Positions 1-9,091 of a stretch of DNA of 64,000 nucleotides are shown here, one piece after another. The translations under genes and the position numbers were made by a program. The notes under the pieces were generated by a model. That model saw only the letters and a list, made by a program, of their open reading frames with translations. It ran no database searches and was not told where the DNA came from. The stretch's first letter is position 1. The number at the start of each line of letters is the position of its first letter. Source of the stretch: Shimia sp. CNT1-13L.2 (GTDB taxonomy: Bacteria; Pseudomonadota; Alphaproteobacteria; Rhodobacterales; Rhodobacteraceae); NCBI RefSeq assembly GCF_024331145.1, contig NZ_JANDJO010000003.1, forward strand, positions 556,105 to 620,104. Direction: 5' to 3'.

Positions 1-72
1 TCCGACCTGGGCCATCAGGGGCGTCGCTGCAAGCATCGAGACAGCGGCAAGAACTTTCACAATCTTGGACAT
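1..72 (-). CDS. Start of an exported protein (partial)
   Basis: Only the first 24 codons lie in the window; the gene runs off the left edge. The visible residues form a typical Sec signal peptide: a Lys-containing N-terminus, a hydrophobic core rich in Ala, Leu and Val, and a small-residue end (LMAQ) suitable for signal peptidase. A GGAAA stretch a few bases before the ATG can serve as ribosome-binding site. The mature protein is not visible, so no function can be given. It is divergent from the HerA-like gene. Confidence 0.6.
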   Translation of the reverse strand, partial: MSKIVKVLAAVSMLAATPLMAQVG

Positions 73-210
73 TGGTATTTCCGTATAAATCAGATCCGAG
101 TCGAACATGGCTTACCATGCCCAACGTCAATTGTCAGGCGAACCTAACGGTTTAGCAGCACTACAGCAGATTTTCGCCCGCCGAATGCACCGTATTGGGA
201 GGGTAAAAGA

Positions 211-234
211 AAAAGAGGCCCGAAGGCCTCTTTT
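211..234 (-). terminator. Rho-independent terminator hairpin
   Basis: A 10-bp perfect stem (AAAAGAGGCC with GGCCTCTTTT) closes a 4-base loop that reads TTCG on the minus strand, followed by a T-rich tract. It looks best as a minus-strand terminator but could work both ways. It lies between two divergent genes, where no protein gene needs a terminator. Confidence 0.7.
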
Positions 235-274
235 CCATTTTCACTCCCCGTCGGACTGGCCGACTTATTCATTG
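211..274 (-). ncRNA. Possible short small RNA
   Basis: On the minus strand a TTGACG box (303-308) and a TAGCGT box (280-285) are 17 bases apart. They would start a transcript near 272-274 that contains a 5-bp hairpin (250-264) and ends at the UUCG-loop terminator at 211-234. The product would be about 60 nt. No known family is recognised; this is inferred from promoter plus terminator geometry only. Confidence 0.3.
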
Positions 275-502
275 CCGAAACGCTACGAAATGAAACGGCA
301 CCCGTCAACAGGAAAAATTCCTTATTTCGGTCTGATTTTCCACGAAAAATTGGCCGGACGTGTTTTGCCCGGCCCAGTCTGACAGGGAGGAATTTCGCTC
401 TTTCCCGTACAAAGGGAAAAACGAATGCAAACAATACTGGCAGGAAAGCCTTAACATTGTATTTTCGAAGGGCGCGGCAGTGAGCAGCAAAGGACGTAAC
501 AG

Positions 503-2050
503 GTGCAAGATTCAGTTTTCATCGGCGGTGGCGGAGAAGCCTATGCCACCAAACAGGGCCTCAAGCTCAAATACGCCAACCGCCACGGCCTGATTGCGGG
601 GGCCACCGGCACCGGCAAGACGGTCACGCTTCAGATCCTTGCCGAGGGCTTTTCCAAGGCCGGCGTGCCGGTATTCCTGTCGGACGTGAAAGGCGATCTC
701 TCGGGACTGGCGGCGGCGGGCAGCGAGGGGTTCAAACTGCACCAGGCCTTCACCGACCGTGCCTCCAAGATCGGCTTTGACGATTACACCTACGAAAGCT
801 TCCCGGTCACCTTCTGGGATCTCTTCGGCGAACAGGGCCATCCCGTGCGCACCACCGTTGCGGAAATGGGGCCGTTGCTGCTGTCGCGCCTGATGGACCT
901 GACCGAGGCACAGGAAGGTATCCTCAACATCGCCTTCCGTCTCTCCGACGAACAGGGCCTGCCGCTTCTCGACCTCAAGGACCTGCAAGCCCTTCTGGTC
1001 TGGGTCGGCGAAAACCGCAAGGAACTCTCGCTGCGCTACGGGGCAGTCTCTGTGGCCTCGATCGGCGCCATCCAGCGCCGTCTCCTGATCCTCGAGAACC
1101 AGGGCGGCACCAAGCTGTTCGGCGAACCCGCGCTTGCGCTCTCCGACATCATGCGCACCGATCCGGACGGACGCGGCCGCATCAACATCCTTGCTGCCGA
1201 CAAACTCATGGGCTCGCCGCGCCTCTATGCAACCTTCCTCCTGTGGCTGCTCTCCGAACTCTTCGAAGAACTGCCCGAAGTGGGCGATCCTGACAAACCC
1301 CGGCTGGTGTTCTTCTTCGACGAGGCCCACCTCCTGTTCGATGGCGCCCCCAAGGCCCTGGTCGACAAGGTCGAACAGGTCGCCCGCCTGATCCGTTCCA
1401 AGGGCGTCGGCATCTACTTTGTCACCCAGAACCCCGCCGACGTGCCCGAAGACGTGCTGGGCCAGCTGGGCAACCGCATCCAGCACGCCCTGCGCGCCTT
1501 TACCGGACGTGACAAGAAACAACTGCGCCTCGCGGCCGAAACCTACCGCGAAAACCCGCGCTTTGACACCGAACAGGCCATCCGCGAGGTCGGGGTGGGC
1601 GAGGCGGTCACCTCGATGCTGGCGAAAAAGGGCATCCCCGGCGTGGTCGAACGCACCCTGATCCGCCCACCGTCCTCGCAACTGGGGCCGCTTGACGACA
1701 GCTTGCGCAAACAGGTCATCGCCACCTCTCCGGTTTCCGGAAAATATGAAACGGTTCAGGATCGCCGCTCGGCCTATGAAATCCTCAAGCAACGCGCCGA
1801 AAAGGCCGCCTCTGAAGCCGAAGCCGCCGAGGCCCGCGAAGAGGAAATGTCGATGGCAGAACGCGAATTCAACGCCGCCCGCCGCTATTCCGGCAGCCGC
1901 GTGTCCCGCTCGTCCTCGCGCAGTATGAGGATTTCAAAGGATGACAGCTTTGGCACCGCCATGGGCAAGATGGTGATGAAGGAACTGACCGGCACCACCG
2001 GCCGCAAGATCGTGCGCGGCATCCTTGGTGGCCTCTTCAAGGGGCGCTGA
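503..2050 (+). CDS. HerA-like helicase C-terminal domain ATPase (DUF853 / YjgR type)
   Basis: This 515-residue protein is a P-loop ATPase of the HerA/FtsK superfamily related to E. coli YjgR. Walker A is GATGTGKT at residues 33-40, and the Walker B-like segment (RLVFFFDEAH) lies at about 267-276. The C-terminus after about 430 is Ala/Glu-rich, then Ser/Arg-rich, and probably partly disordered. GTG is the start: AGGA sits 8 bases upstream and the frame immediately enters the conserved domain. The biological role of this family is not settled. It is a single gene, convergent with the liv operon and separated from it by a terminator. Confidence 0.9.
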   Translation: MQDSVFIGGGGEAYATKQGLKLKYANRHGLIAGATGTGKTVTLQILAEGFSKAGVPVFLSDVKGDLSGLAAAGSEGFKLHQAFTDRASKIGFDDYTYESFPVTFWDLFGEQGHPVRTTVAEMGPLLLSRLMDLTEAQEGILNIAFRLSDEQGLPLLDLKDLQALLVWVGENRKELSLRYGAVSVASIGAIQRRLLILENQGGTKLFGEPALALSDIMRTDPDGRGRINILAADKLMGSPRLYATFLLWLLSELFEELPEVGDPDKPRLVFFFDEAHLLFDGAPKALVDKVEQVARLIRSKGVGIYFVTQNPADVPEDVLGQLGNRIQHALRAFTGRDKKQLRLAAETYRENPRFDTEQAIREVGVGEAVTSMLAKKGIPGVVERTLIRPPSSQLGPLDDSLRKQVIATSPVSGKYETVQDRRSAYEILKQRAEKAASEAEAAEAREEEMSMAEREFNAARRYSGSRVSRSSSRSMRISKDDSFGTAMGKMVMKELTGTTGRKIVRGILGGLFKGR

Positions 2051-2093
2051 CCGCCCCGCTTCAATGCACCACAAATACTCCCGCCGGAGGCAA

Positions 2094-2119
2094 AAAGGCC
2101 GCTCACTCGAGCGGCCTTT
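2094..2119. terminator. Bidirectional terminator between the HerA-like gene and livM
   Basis: An 11-bp perfect stem with a 4-base loop is flanked by an A-tract on the left and a T-tract on the right. It can end both the plus-strand ATPase transcript and the minus-strand liv operon. Confidence 0.8.
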
Positions 2120-2143
2120 CTTTTGGACGTATCGTAACAGTCC

Positions 2144-3445
2144 TTATTTCTCGGGGATCAGACCCCTCGGGCTGAACCGCAGCACCAGCAACAACACAAC
2201 ACCCATCGTCAACAGGCGCATATGCGCGGCGCTGTCGATCAGATGTGCCTTGAGCGCGCTGTCCTCGGCCATGCCGTAGGTGATCAGCTGCATCAGGCCA
2301 AGGCCCAGCGGCTCCACCTGCACCCAGAGGAACCAGATCAGGAACCCACCCAGAACCGAACCGAGGTTGTTGCCCGAACCGCCCACGATCACCATCACCC
2401 AGACAAGGAAGGTAAAGCGCAGCGGGTTATACGTCCCCGGCGTCAGCTGGCCATCCAGCGTGGTCAGCATGGCACCCGCGATGCCACAGACCGCAGAACC
2501 CAAAACGAAGATCTGCAAGTGGCGGCGGGTCACGTTCTTGCCCATCGCCTCTGCGGCCACCTCGTTGTCACGGATCGCACGCATCATGCGGCCCCAGGGC
2601 GATTTCAGCGCCAGCTGCGCCATCACGAGGATGATCACCAGTACGATAGTAAACAGAACCGAGTAGCCCAGCTTGACGTACAGCGTCGAGGCCACCACCG
2701 GATCGAGCCCAAGTGACTGCGCGTTGCTGACAAAGGTCTCGGAGTTCTGGAGGTCGATTTCGCGCGGTACCGGGCGGGGCAGGCCCACCACGTTTTTCAC
2801 GCCCCGCGCCAGCCAGTCCTCGTTCTTCAGAACCGCGAGAATGATCTCCGCGATGCCCAGCGTCGCAATGGCAAGATAGTCCGAGCGCAGACCCAGCGCC
2901 GTTTTACCGATCAGCCAGGCCGCACCCGCCGCCAGAAGGCCGCCGATGATCCACGCGAACAGGACCGGCAGGCCAAGGCCACCCAGGTTACCGGTCGCCG
3001 CCGGATTGATGGCTTCGATGGCTTTCACAGCCGGATCGAAAAGGCCACGGTAAAGGAAGAAGCCCGCGATCAGCACGGCCAGCATCGCCAGACCACGCAT
3101 ACGGCCCTTGAGACGGCCATTCAGCAGGATCGCCACCGCGATGGTGCCCACACCCACCAGAAGCGCAAAGATCACCCGCGTGCCGCCTGCGGCCCAGGCT
3201 TCGCCCACCGGCGGCATGGAGGTCAGGACGACCGCCAGACCACCCAGGGCCACAAAGCCCATGACACCGACGTTGAAAAGGCCGGCAAAACCCCATTGCA
3301 AGTTCACCCCAAGCGCCATGATCGCCGAGATCAGCCCCATGTTCAGGATGAACAGCGCCGAGTTCCACGACTGAATGACGCCCGTGCCGATGATCAGCGC
3401 CGCAACAATTGCGAAGAGGGCAGAGTTTTTCACTGTATCGCTCAT
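2144..3445 (-). CDS. livM: Branched-chain amino-acid-type ABC transporter permease (LivM family)
   Basis: The 433-residue product is a very hydrophobic inner-membrane protein with about ten predicted helices, matching the LivM permease family. With LivH it would form the channel of an amino-acid importer. The open frame extends 52 codons further upstream, but that extra part lies inside livH and is polar. The chosen ATG has an AGGGGA ribosome-binding site and overlaps the livH stop by 4 bases (ATGA), pointing to translational coupling. It is the last gene of the operon. The substrate may be Leu/Ile/Val or another small amino acid or amide. Confidence 0.9.
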   Translation of the reverse strand: MSDTVKNSALFAIVAALIIGTGVIQSWNSALFILNMGLISAIMALGVNLQWGFAGLFNVGVMGFVALGGLAVVLTSMPPVGEAWAAGGTRVIFALLVGVGTIAVAILLNGRLKGRMRGLAMLAVLIAGFFLYRGLFDPAVKAIEAINPAATGNLGGLGLPVLFAWIIGGLLAAGAAWLIGKTALGLRSDYLAIATLGIAEIILAVLKNEDWLARGVKNVVGLPRPVPREIDLQNSETFVSNAQSLGLDPVVASTLYVKLGYSVLFTIVLVIILVMAQLALKSPWGRMMRAIRDNEVAAEAMGKNVTRRHLQIFVLGSAVCGIAGAMLTTLDGQLTPGTYNPLRFTFLVWVMVIVGGSGNNLGSVLGGFLIWFLWVQVEPLGLGLMQLITYGMAEDSALKAHLIDSAAHMRLLTMGVVLLLVLRFSPRGLIPEK

Positions 3446-4452
3446 ACCGATTTCCCCTTGAAGATGCCGGTTGGCTTGAACAGAAGCACGACGATCAGGA
3501 TCACGAAGCTGACCGCGAACTTGTAGTCGGTGGACAGAAGCTGAACGAGACCGCTGGGTTCCAGCCCCTCGGGCATCCAGTAGGTCAGAACCTTCTTCCA
3601 CGCATAGGTGATGGTGACTTCCGAAAAGGCGATCACGAACCCGCCCGCGATGGCGCCCAGCGGGCTACCGAGGCCGCCGACAATGGCCGAGGCAAAGATC
3701 GGCAGCAGCAGCTGGAAGTACACGAAGGGTTTGAACGTCTTGTCGAGGCCGTAAAGCACGCCGGCAATCGTCGCCAGTGCCGCCACGATCATCCAGGTAT
3801 ACATCACCACCCGCTCGGGGTTGATGCCCGACAACAGCGCAAGATCCTCGTTGTCCGAATAGGCGCGCATCGACTTGCCGGTGCGGGTGCGGTTCAGGAA
3901 CCAGAACAGCGCCGCAACGCAGATCACCGCGACAACAACGGTCAGGCCCTGCGTCGTCTTGATCGCGAGACCTTCCCGCAGGCCGGTCATCTGTTTGAAC
4001 TCGCGCACCGAGATGATGAAGCGCTCGCCATCGGCGAACTTCTGGTCATTCGGGCCGATGACGAAACGCACAAGGCCGTTCATGATGAACATCACGCCCA
4101 TCGACACGATCACAAGGATCACCGGCTTGGCTTTCTGGTCGCGGTAGAACTTGTAAACCATTCTGTCCGTGATCAGTACCAGCGCCATTGTCCCGACAAT
4201 CGCGAAGGGCAGGGCCAAAAGCGCCGTGGGCAGCGGGCCAAAGGAAATACCCATGCCCTGCAGTAGCCATGTCACCAGCACCGCCAGCATGGCGCCGAAG
4301 GCCATGGTGTCGCCATGGGCAAAGTTCGAAAAGCGCAGGATTCCATAGATCAGCGTCACCCCAAGCGCGCCAAGAGCCAACTGGCTGCCATAGGCGATCG
4401 CGGGGATCAGCACGAAGTTGGAGAGGGCCACAAGGCCATTCAGAAAGTCCAT
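3442..4452 (-). CDS. livH: Branched-chain amino-acid-type ABC transporter permease (LivH family)
   Basis: The 336-residue membrane protein has the usual LivH features, including the early segment LGALGVTLIYGILRFSNFAHG, which matches the family's N-terminal helix and loop. It pairs with LivM to form the transmembrane pore. It lies 48 bases downstream of livF and overlaps livM by 4 bases. Length is slightly above the common 290-310 residues because of a longer central loop. The family assignment is secure; the transported compound is not. Confidence 0.9.
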   Translation of the reverse strand: MDFLNGLVALSNFVLIPAIAYGSQLALGALGVTLIYGILRFSNFAHGDTMAFGAMLAVLVTWLLQGMGISFGPLPTALLALPFAIVGTMALVLITDRMVYKFYRDQKAKPVILVIVSMGVMFIMNGLVRFVIGPNDQKFADGERFIISVREFKQMTGLREGLAIKTTQGLTVVVAVICVAALFWFLNRTRTGKSMRAYSDNEDLALLSGINPERVVMYTWMIVAALATIAGVLYGLDKTFKPFVYFQLLLPIFASAIVGGLGSPLGAIAGGFVIAFSEVTITYAWKKVLTYWMPEGLEPSGLVQLLSTDYKFAVSFVILIVVLLFKPTGIFKGKSV

Positions 4453-4500
4453 CAGGTCATCTCTCTCGTGAATTCGTCAGTCGTGTTCTTGGTCATTGGC

Positions 4501-5208
4501 TTAGCCTCCCAGGAACGATTTGCGGACTTCGGGATCGGCCAAAAGCTCTTTCCCGGTGCCCGAATAGGCGTTCTTGCCCTGGACCAGCACATAGCCCTTG
4601 TCGGCAATCTCGAGCGCCTGCTTGGCGTTCTGTTCCACCATCAGGATCGGCAGGCCGGTGCGGCTCACCTCGATGATGCGGTCAAACAGTTCGTCCATCA
4701 CGATGGGCGAAACACCCGCCGTCGGCTCGTCCAGCATCAACAGCTTCGGCTTGGTCATCAGCGCGCGGCCCACGGCCACCTGCTGACGCTGACCACCCGA
4801 AAGCTCGCCCGCGTGCTGGTAGCGCTTTTCCTTCAGGATCGGGAACAGGTCATACACCTGTTCCATTGTCTCGCTGATGTCATCGGTGCGGATAAAGGCC
4901 CCCATCTCGAGGTTCTCTTCCACCGTCATCGAGGTAAAGATGTTGTGGGTCTGGGGCACAAAGCCCATGCCCTTCACAACCCGCTGCTGCGGGCTCAGTT
5001 TGGTGATATCCTCACCATCGAAAAGCACGCTGCCGGTATGCACGTTCAGCATCCCGAACACCGCCTTCATGGCAGTTGACTTGCCGGCACCGTTCGGCCC
5101 GACAATCACGGCGATCTCGCCCTTGTCGACCGAGATCGTGCAATCGTGCAGGATGTCCGGCCCCTTGCCATATCCGCCGGTCATGTTCTGTCCGATCAGA
5201 AAGCTCAT
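4501..5208 (-). CDS. livF: ABC transporter ATP-binding protein (LivF family)
   Basis: This 235-residue ABC ATPase has Walker A GPNGAGKST (37-45), signature LSGGQ (136-140) and Walker B LLMLDEP (156-162), all intact. Length and the TAGVSP segment after Walker B fit LivF. With LivG it energises the LivHM permease from the cytoplasmic face. A 138-bp spacer with an internal stem-loop (5288-5307) separates it from livG. Confidence 0.9.
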   Translation of the reverse strand: MSFLIGQNMTGGYGKGPDILHDCTISVDKGEIAVIVGPNGAGKSTAMKAVFGMLNVHTGSVLFDGEDITKLSPQQRVVKGMGFVPQTHNIFTSMTVEENLEMGAFIRTDDISETMEQVYDLFPILKEKRYQHAGELSGGQRQQVAVGRALMTKPKLLMLDEPTAGVSPIVMDELFDRIIEVSRTGLPILMVEQNAKQALEIADKGYVLVQGKNAYSGTGKELLADPEVRKSFLGG

Positions 5209-5287
5209 CTTGTCGTTATCCTTCCTGGCTCACCCTGTCCGCCTGTCGCCGTTCCGGCGTATTCTCGCGAAAAGGGTAGACGTCGCT

Positions 5288-5307
5288 CGGGTTGGCGCAC
5301 CAACCCG
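5288..5307 (-). repeat. Stem-loop between livG and livF
   Basis: An 8-bp perfect inverted repeat (CGGGTTGG / CCAACCCG) with a 4-base loop lies in the livG-livF spacer. It has no T-run, so it is more likely an mRNA processing or stability element than a terminator. Confidence 0.5.
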
Positions 5308-5346
5308 CAAAGAGGCAACCGCCACCGTGGCGGGCAGGGCCTCTCG

Positions 5347-6129
5347 TCAGGCTTCCATCATTTCTTTGTTCTTGAGACCGGTGCCGAGATAGGCTTCGAT
5401 CACCTGTTCGTTGGCCTTGATCTCGTCCAGCGTCCCCTGGGCCAGAACCTTGCCTTCGGCCATGCAGATCACCGGATCGCAGATACGGCCAATGAACTCC
5501 ATGTCGTGTTCGATCACGACAAAGGTATAGCCGCGCTCCTGGTTCAGGCGCTTGATGGCATCGGCGATGGTATAGAGCAGGGTGCGGTTCACACCGGCGC
5601 CCACCTCGTCCAGAAAGACGATCTTGGCATCGACCATCATCGTGCGGCCAAGTTCCAACAGCTTCTTCTGACCACCCGACACCTCGCCGGCCTTCAGATC
5701 GGCGATATGGCTGATGGTCAGGAACTCGAGAACCTCGTCCGCCTTGGCCCGCAACGCGCGCTCTTCGTCGGCGATACGCTTGCGGCCAAACCATGTGTTC
5801 CACAGCGTTTCACCGGATTGACCGCCCGGCACCATCATCAGGTTCTCGCGGCAGGTCATCGAGCTGAACTCATGCGCGATCTGGAAGGTGCGCAGCAGTC
5901 CCTTGTGGAACAGCTGGTGCGGCGGCAGGCCCGTGATGTCCTCGCCATCCATGGTGATCCGGCCACTGGTGGGTTTCAGAACCCCGGCAATCACGTTGAA
6001 GAGGGTGGTTTTCCCGGCGCCGTTTGGTCCGATCAGTCCGGTGATCGATCCCGGCGCAATGGACATCGTGGCCCCATCGACGGCACGAAAACCGCCAAAA
6101 TGCTTGTGAACGTCTTCGACGACGATCAT
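5347..6129 (-). CDS. livG: ABC transporter ATP-binding protein (LivG family)
   Basis: The 260-residue ABC ATPase has Walker A GPNGAGKTT (34-42), signature VSGGQKK (from about 150) and Walker B IVFLDEV (170-176). The residue after the catalytic Asp-Glu is Val, where most family members have Pro (DEPxAG); the catalytic Asp-Glu itself is present. It pairs with LivF. It lies 96 bp downstream of livJ, across a stem-loop that probably reduces transcription into the ATPase and permease genes. Confidence 0.88.
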   Translation of the reverse strand: MIVVEDVHKHFGGFRAVDGATMSIAPGSITGLIGPNGAGKTTLFNVIAGVLKPTSGRITMDGEDITGLPPHQLFHKGLLRTFQIAHEFSSMTCRENLMMVPGGQSGETLWNTWFGRKRIADEERALRAKADEVLEFLTISHIADLKAGEVSGGQKKLLELGRTMMVDAKIVFLDEVGAGVNRTLLYTIADAIKRLNQERGYTFVVIEHDMEFIGRICDPVICMAEGKVLAQGTLDEIKANEQVIEAYLGTGLKNKEMMEA

Positions 6130-6177
6130 GTGGTTATCCCCCGAGGCGCTTTTTGGCGCGCCTTCTGAAATGGTGGA

Positions 6178-6203
6178 GCAGCCCGAACGGAAATCCGGGC
6201 TGC
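6178..6203 (-). terminator. Attenuating stem-loop after livJ
   Basis: An 8-bp GC-rich perfect stem (GCAGCCCG / CGGGCTGC) with a 10-base loop follows the livJ stop codon. It has no long T-tract. Such hairpins after binding-protein genes usually stabilise the upstream mRNA and allow partial read-through, giving more binding protein than permease. Confidence 0.55.
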
Positions 6204-6225
6204 CCTAGATTGAACTCTTGCTGGC

Positions 6226-7410
6226 TTAGTGGAACTTGGCCGTGGTGATCTTGCCACCTTCGATCACGATCTCACGATAGCCGCCAGCGGCTTCACCGCC
6301 ACCGATCAGCTCGACCGCGGTCGCGCCCACATAGTCGACATCGCCGCCACCGGCAATGATGTCCAGCGCCTTGCCCAGCTCACCCGGATAGATTTTCTCA
6401 CCCGGAGCGTTGGCAACGTCCATGATCTTGGCAGCATAAGCGCTTGCGTCCGAAGACCCAGCGGCCTGCATGGCCAGCATGATCAGGGCTGCAGCGTCAT
6501 AGCTTTCGCCGATGTAGGGGCCGGATGCGTCCGCACCGGTTGCCGATACCTTTTCGGTTACCATCGAAGCGTCTGCCGACTCGCTGCCCGGAACGGTGCC
6601 GATCGAACCTTCGATCTCGTCACCAAAGGCCGCTTCCAGCGCCGAACCGATCATGCCGTCGGGCAGGGCGAAGGTGTCGAATGCGCCGGTGTCGAGGGCT
6701 GCACGGATAACGCCCGGGCCACCCTGGTCGACGTAACCGGCAACAACCAGAAGGTCACCACCAGCGGCTGCCAGCGTTGCAACTTCTGCCGAGTAGTCGG
6801 CCTTGCCGTCTTCGTGTGCGGTGGTTGCGGTCACTTCGCCACCCAGCGCGGTGAAGGCGGCCGAAATGCTGTCTGCCAGACCCTTACCATAGTCGTTGTT
6901 GGTGTAGGTGATCGCGACCGAGTTGATACCCTTGTCTTTCATCACCTGCGCCAGAACCTGACCCTGACGGGCGTCCGACGGTGCGGTGCGGAAGAACAGG
7001 CCATTGTCCTCTGCGCTCGACAGCGCGGGCGAGGTCGCCGACGGCGAGATCATGACCATGCCGTTCGGAACGGCCACGTTTGCAAGGATCGCACCGGTCA
7101 CACCCGAGCAGTCCGCGCCCATGATGCCCTTGACGCCGTCTGCGGTGATCAGACGCTCAGCCGCAGCCGATGCCGCGCCTGCGTCAACGCAGGTCGAGTC
7201 ACCACGCACGGGGGTAACGGTCGAACCGCCCAAGAGCTTGCCGCTGTCGGACACTTCTTTCATTGCAACTTCTGCACCGGCGGCCATGGCCGGGGTCAGC
7301 GATTCAATCGGACCGGTAAAGCCCAGGATCACGCCCAGTTTGACGTCATCGGCCGAAACCGCGCCCGCCATCAGAGAAGCCGCTGCGGATGCCATCAGCA
7401 GTTTTTTCAT
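6226..7410 (-). CDS. livJ: Periplasmic amino-acid-binding protein of the Liv-type transporter
   Basis: The 394-residue product is a type I periplasmic binding protein (Peripla_BP_6 family). Residues 1-21 form a signal peptide ending in AVSADD, and the mature part starts with the characteristic KLGVILGFTGPIESL. A 63-base upstream extension of the frame is rejected because the ATG at 7408-7410 has a good AGGGAG site and begins the signal peptide directly. It is the first gene of the liv operon and diverges from the sugar dehydrogenase gene across 146 bp. Ligand identity cannot be read from the sequence. Confidence 0.9.
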   Translation of the reverse strand: MKKLLMASAAASLMAGAVSADDVKLGVILGFTGPIESLTPAMAAGAEVAMKEVSDSGKLLGGSTVTPVRGDSTCVDAGAASAAAERLITADGVKGIMGADCSGVTGAILANVAVPNGMVMISPSATSPALSSAEDNGLFFRTAPSDARQGQVLAQVMKDKGINSVAITYTNNDYGKGLADSISAAFTALGGEVTATTAHEDGKADYSAEVATLAAAGGDLLVVAGYVDQGGPGVIRAALDTGAFDTFALPDGMIGSALEAAFGDEIEGSIGTVPGSESADASMVTEKVSATGADASGPYIGESYDAAALIMLAMQAAGSSDASAYAAKIMDVANAPGEKIYPGELGKALDIIAGGGDVDYVGATAVELIGGGEAAGGYREIVIEGGKITTAKFH

Positions 7411-7556
7411 GTTTTCACACTCCCTAAGTGGATATTGTTGTTCCAGACCCGAGCCTATGGCCGAAAAAAACAAAAGAAAAGGGGGGCAGACGCCGTTTCC
7501 CTAGGGAAGCGTAAAACTAATTCGTTGTCTGTCGTCGCAACAGGGAGAACTGTCGT

Positions 7557-8657
7557 ATGAAGCCCCTCATGATCCTGGCCCTGCTTGTCCTGCAAGCCCT
7601 GCAACTGTCCGCGCAATCCATCGATTCCAGCGCCGGCAAAATCTCCGTCACCCGCATGGCCGACGGGTTCAAAGGCCCCTGGTCGCTTGCTTTCCTGCCG
7701 GACGGCGGCTTTCTGGTCACCGAAAAACGCGGGCGTCTCTGGCGTGTCGGGACAGACGGGCGGCGCGTGGAAATCACCGGACTTCCCAACATCAAGGTAC
7801 AGGGGCAGGGTGGTCTGCTCGATATTCTGGTCCCCCGCGATTTCGCGTCGACCCGCGAGGTTCTTTTTACCTATGTGAAGGCCCAAAAAGGCGGCTCCGG
7901 AACCGCGCTTGCCCGCGCTGTCCTGCCAAAAGGACAGACGCGCCTTAAGGATGTCGAAACGCTGTTCGAAATGGCGCCCGGCTCTTCCGGTGGCCGCCAC
8001 TTCGGAAGCCGTATCGTCGAATCCCGTGAGGGCCACCTGTTCATCACCATCGGCGAACGCGGTGACCGGCCTTCGGCACAGGATCTCGCCTCGCACAACG
8101 GCGCGATTATCCGCCTGAACCGCGACGGATCTGTCCCGAGTGACAATCCCTTTGTCGGCCTCGAAGGCGCGCAACCGGAAATCTGGTCATACGGCCACCG
8201 CAACCCTCAGGGCGCAGCACTTGATCTTAGGGGGCAACTCTGGGCCGTCGAACACGGGGCCAAGGGCGGCGACGAGGTAAACCGAATTCGCAAGGGCGCC
8301 AACTATGGCTGGCCCATCATTGCCTACGGCCGCCACTATTCGGGGTTCAAGATCGGTGAGGGCACGGCCAAACCCGGCATGGAGCAGCCCGCCTTTTTCT
8401 GGGACCCGTCGATTGCGCCGTCCGGCATGATGATCTACTCGGGGCGTCTCTTCCCGGAATGGCGCGGAGATACCTTTATCGGAAGCTTGAAATATGATTA
8501 TATTTCAAGGCTTTCAGGCGTTACTTTAAAAGAAGTGGAGCAACTGAAGAGCAATCGCACCGCGCGCGTTCGTGATATACGTGAGGCAGCGGACGGAAGC
8601 ATTTGGTTTATCGCAGAAGATAACGGTTCGGTGTTCCGGATCACGCCCAAAAATTGA
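7557..8657 (+). CDS. PQQ-dependent sugar (aldose) dehydrogenase, periplasmic
   Basis: The 366-residue protein belongs to the glucose/sorbosone dehydrogenase family (GSDH, six-bladed beta-propeller; YliI/Asd type). It has a signal peptide of about 20 residues (hydrophobic LALLVLQALQL core), then conserved motifs such as SHNGAIIRLNRDG, YGHRNPQG and EHGAKGGDEVN near the PQQ and calcium sites. The likely reaction is oxidation of aldoses in the periplasm, with electrons passed to the respiratory chain. No PQQ biosynthesis genes are nearby. The small exported protein gene follows after 17 bases. Confidence 0.85.
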   Translation: MKPLMILALLVLQALQLSAQSIDSSAGKISVTRMADGFKGPWSLAFLPDGGFLVTEKRGRLWRVGTDGRRVEITGLPNIKVQGQGGLLDILVPRDFASTREVLFTYVKAQKGGSGTALARAVLPKGQTRLKDVETLFEMAPGSSGGRHFGSRIVESREGHLFITIGERGDRPSAQDLASHNGAIIRLNRDGSVPSDNPFVGLEGAQPEIWSYGHRNPQGAALDLRGQLWAVEHGAKGGDEVNRIRKGANYGWPIIAYGRHYSGFKIGEGTAKPGMEQPAFFWDPSIAPSGMMIYSGRLFPEWRGDTFIGSLKYDYISRLSGVTLKEVEQLKSNRTARVRDIREAADGSIWFIAEDNGSVFRITPKN

Positions 8658-8674
8658 ACGAAAAGGAGCTTTTG

Positions 8675-9088
8675 ATGAAACTTGGAAAACTCGCCCTCGC
8701 GGCGCTTTTGCTGCCACTGCCAGCCCTCGCCGAGGATTCGGTTTTCGACAGCTACGACGCCTATGCAAATTACGTTGACGAAAGCATCATGAGCCGCGAT
8801 TTTGTCCCATTGGTACAACAGCTTGGCGGGCGGGATGAATACACGCGCGAACAGTTGGCCGAAGTCAACGCCCAGCTTCTGCGCGCCATGCCCTTCGACT
8901 TTACCAAGATGGCCGTCCTCAAGCGCGAAGACTATGGCAACGGCTTTTCCAAGGAACTGCGCGCATATTGGAGCGAAGAGCTGAACTACAGCTACTTCTA
9001 CGCCTTCCTGCATGATCGCGGCGACAAGATCATCGTCCTGCGCTTCGCGCTCAACACCAACGAAGAAGAACTGTTCAAACGGTTCTGA
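8675..9088 (+). CDS. Small exported protein of unknown function
   Basis: This 137-residue protein begins with a clear signal peptide (KLGKLALAALLLPLPALAE) and has a mature part of about 117 residues rich in Tyr, Asp and Glu. The start at 8675 is preferred over an in-frame ATG 21 bases earlier because an AAGGAG site sits just before it. It is probably co-transcribed with the sugar dehydrogenase and convergent with the downstream regulator. No domain is recognised. Confidence 0.75.
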   Translation: MKLGKLALAALLLPLPALAEDSVFDSYDAYANYVDESIMSRDFVPLVQQLGGRDEYTREQLAEVNAQLLRAMPFDFTKMAVLKREDYGNGFSKELRAYWSEELNYSYFYAFLHDRGDKIIVLRFALNTNEEELFKRF

Positions 9089-9091
9089 GGA

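Larger units (their letters stand above)
73..502. other. Gene-poor 430-bp gap
   Basis: Short open frames exist here on both strands, but none has a convincing ribosome-binding site or recognisable protein. The visible content is a strong hairpin terminator (211-234), a small hairpin (250-264) and a promoter-like pair on the minus strand (303-308 and 280-285, 17-base spacer). Together they could define a short minus-strand RNA. Confidence 0.5.

Noticed and set aside
107..434. Small proteins in the first gap (both strands)
   Set aside because: Frames run through the terminator hairpin, have no ribosome-binding site and no typical protein composition.
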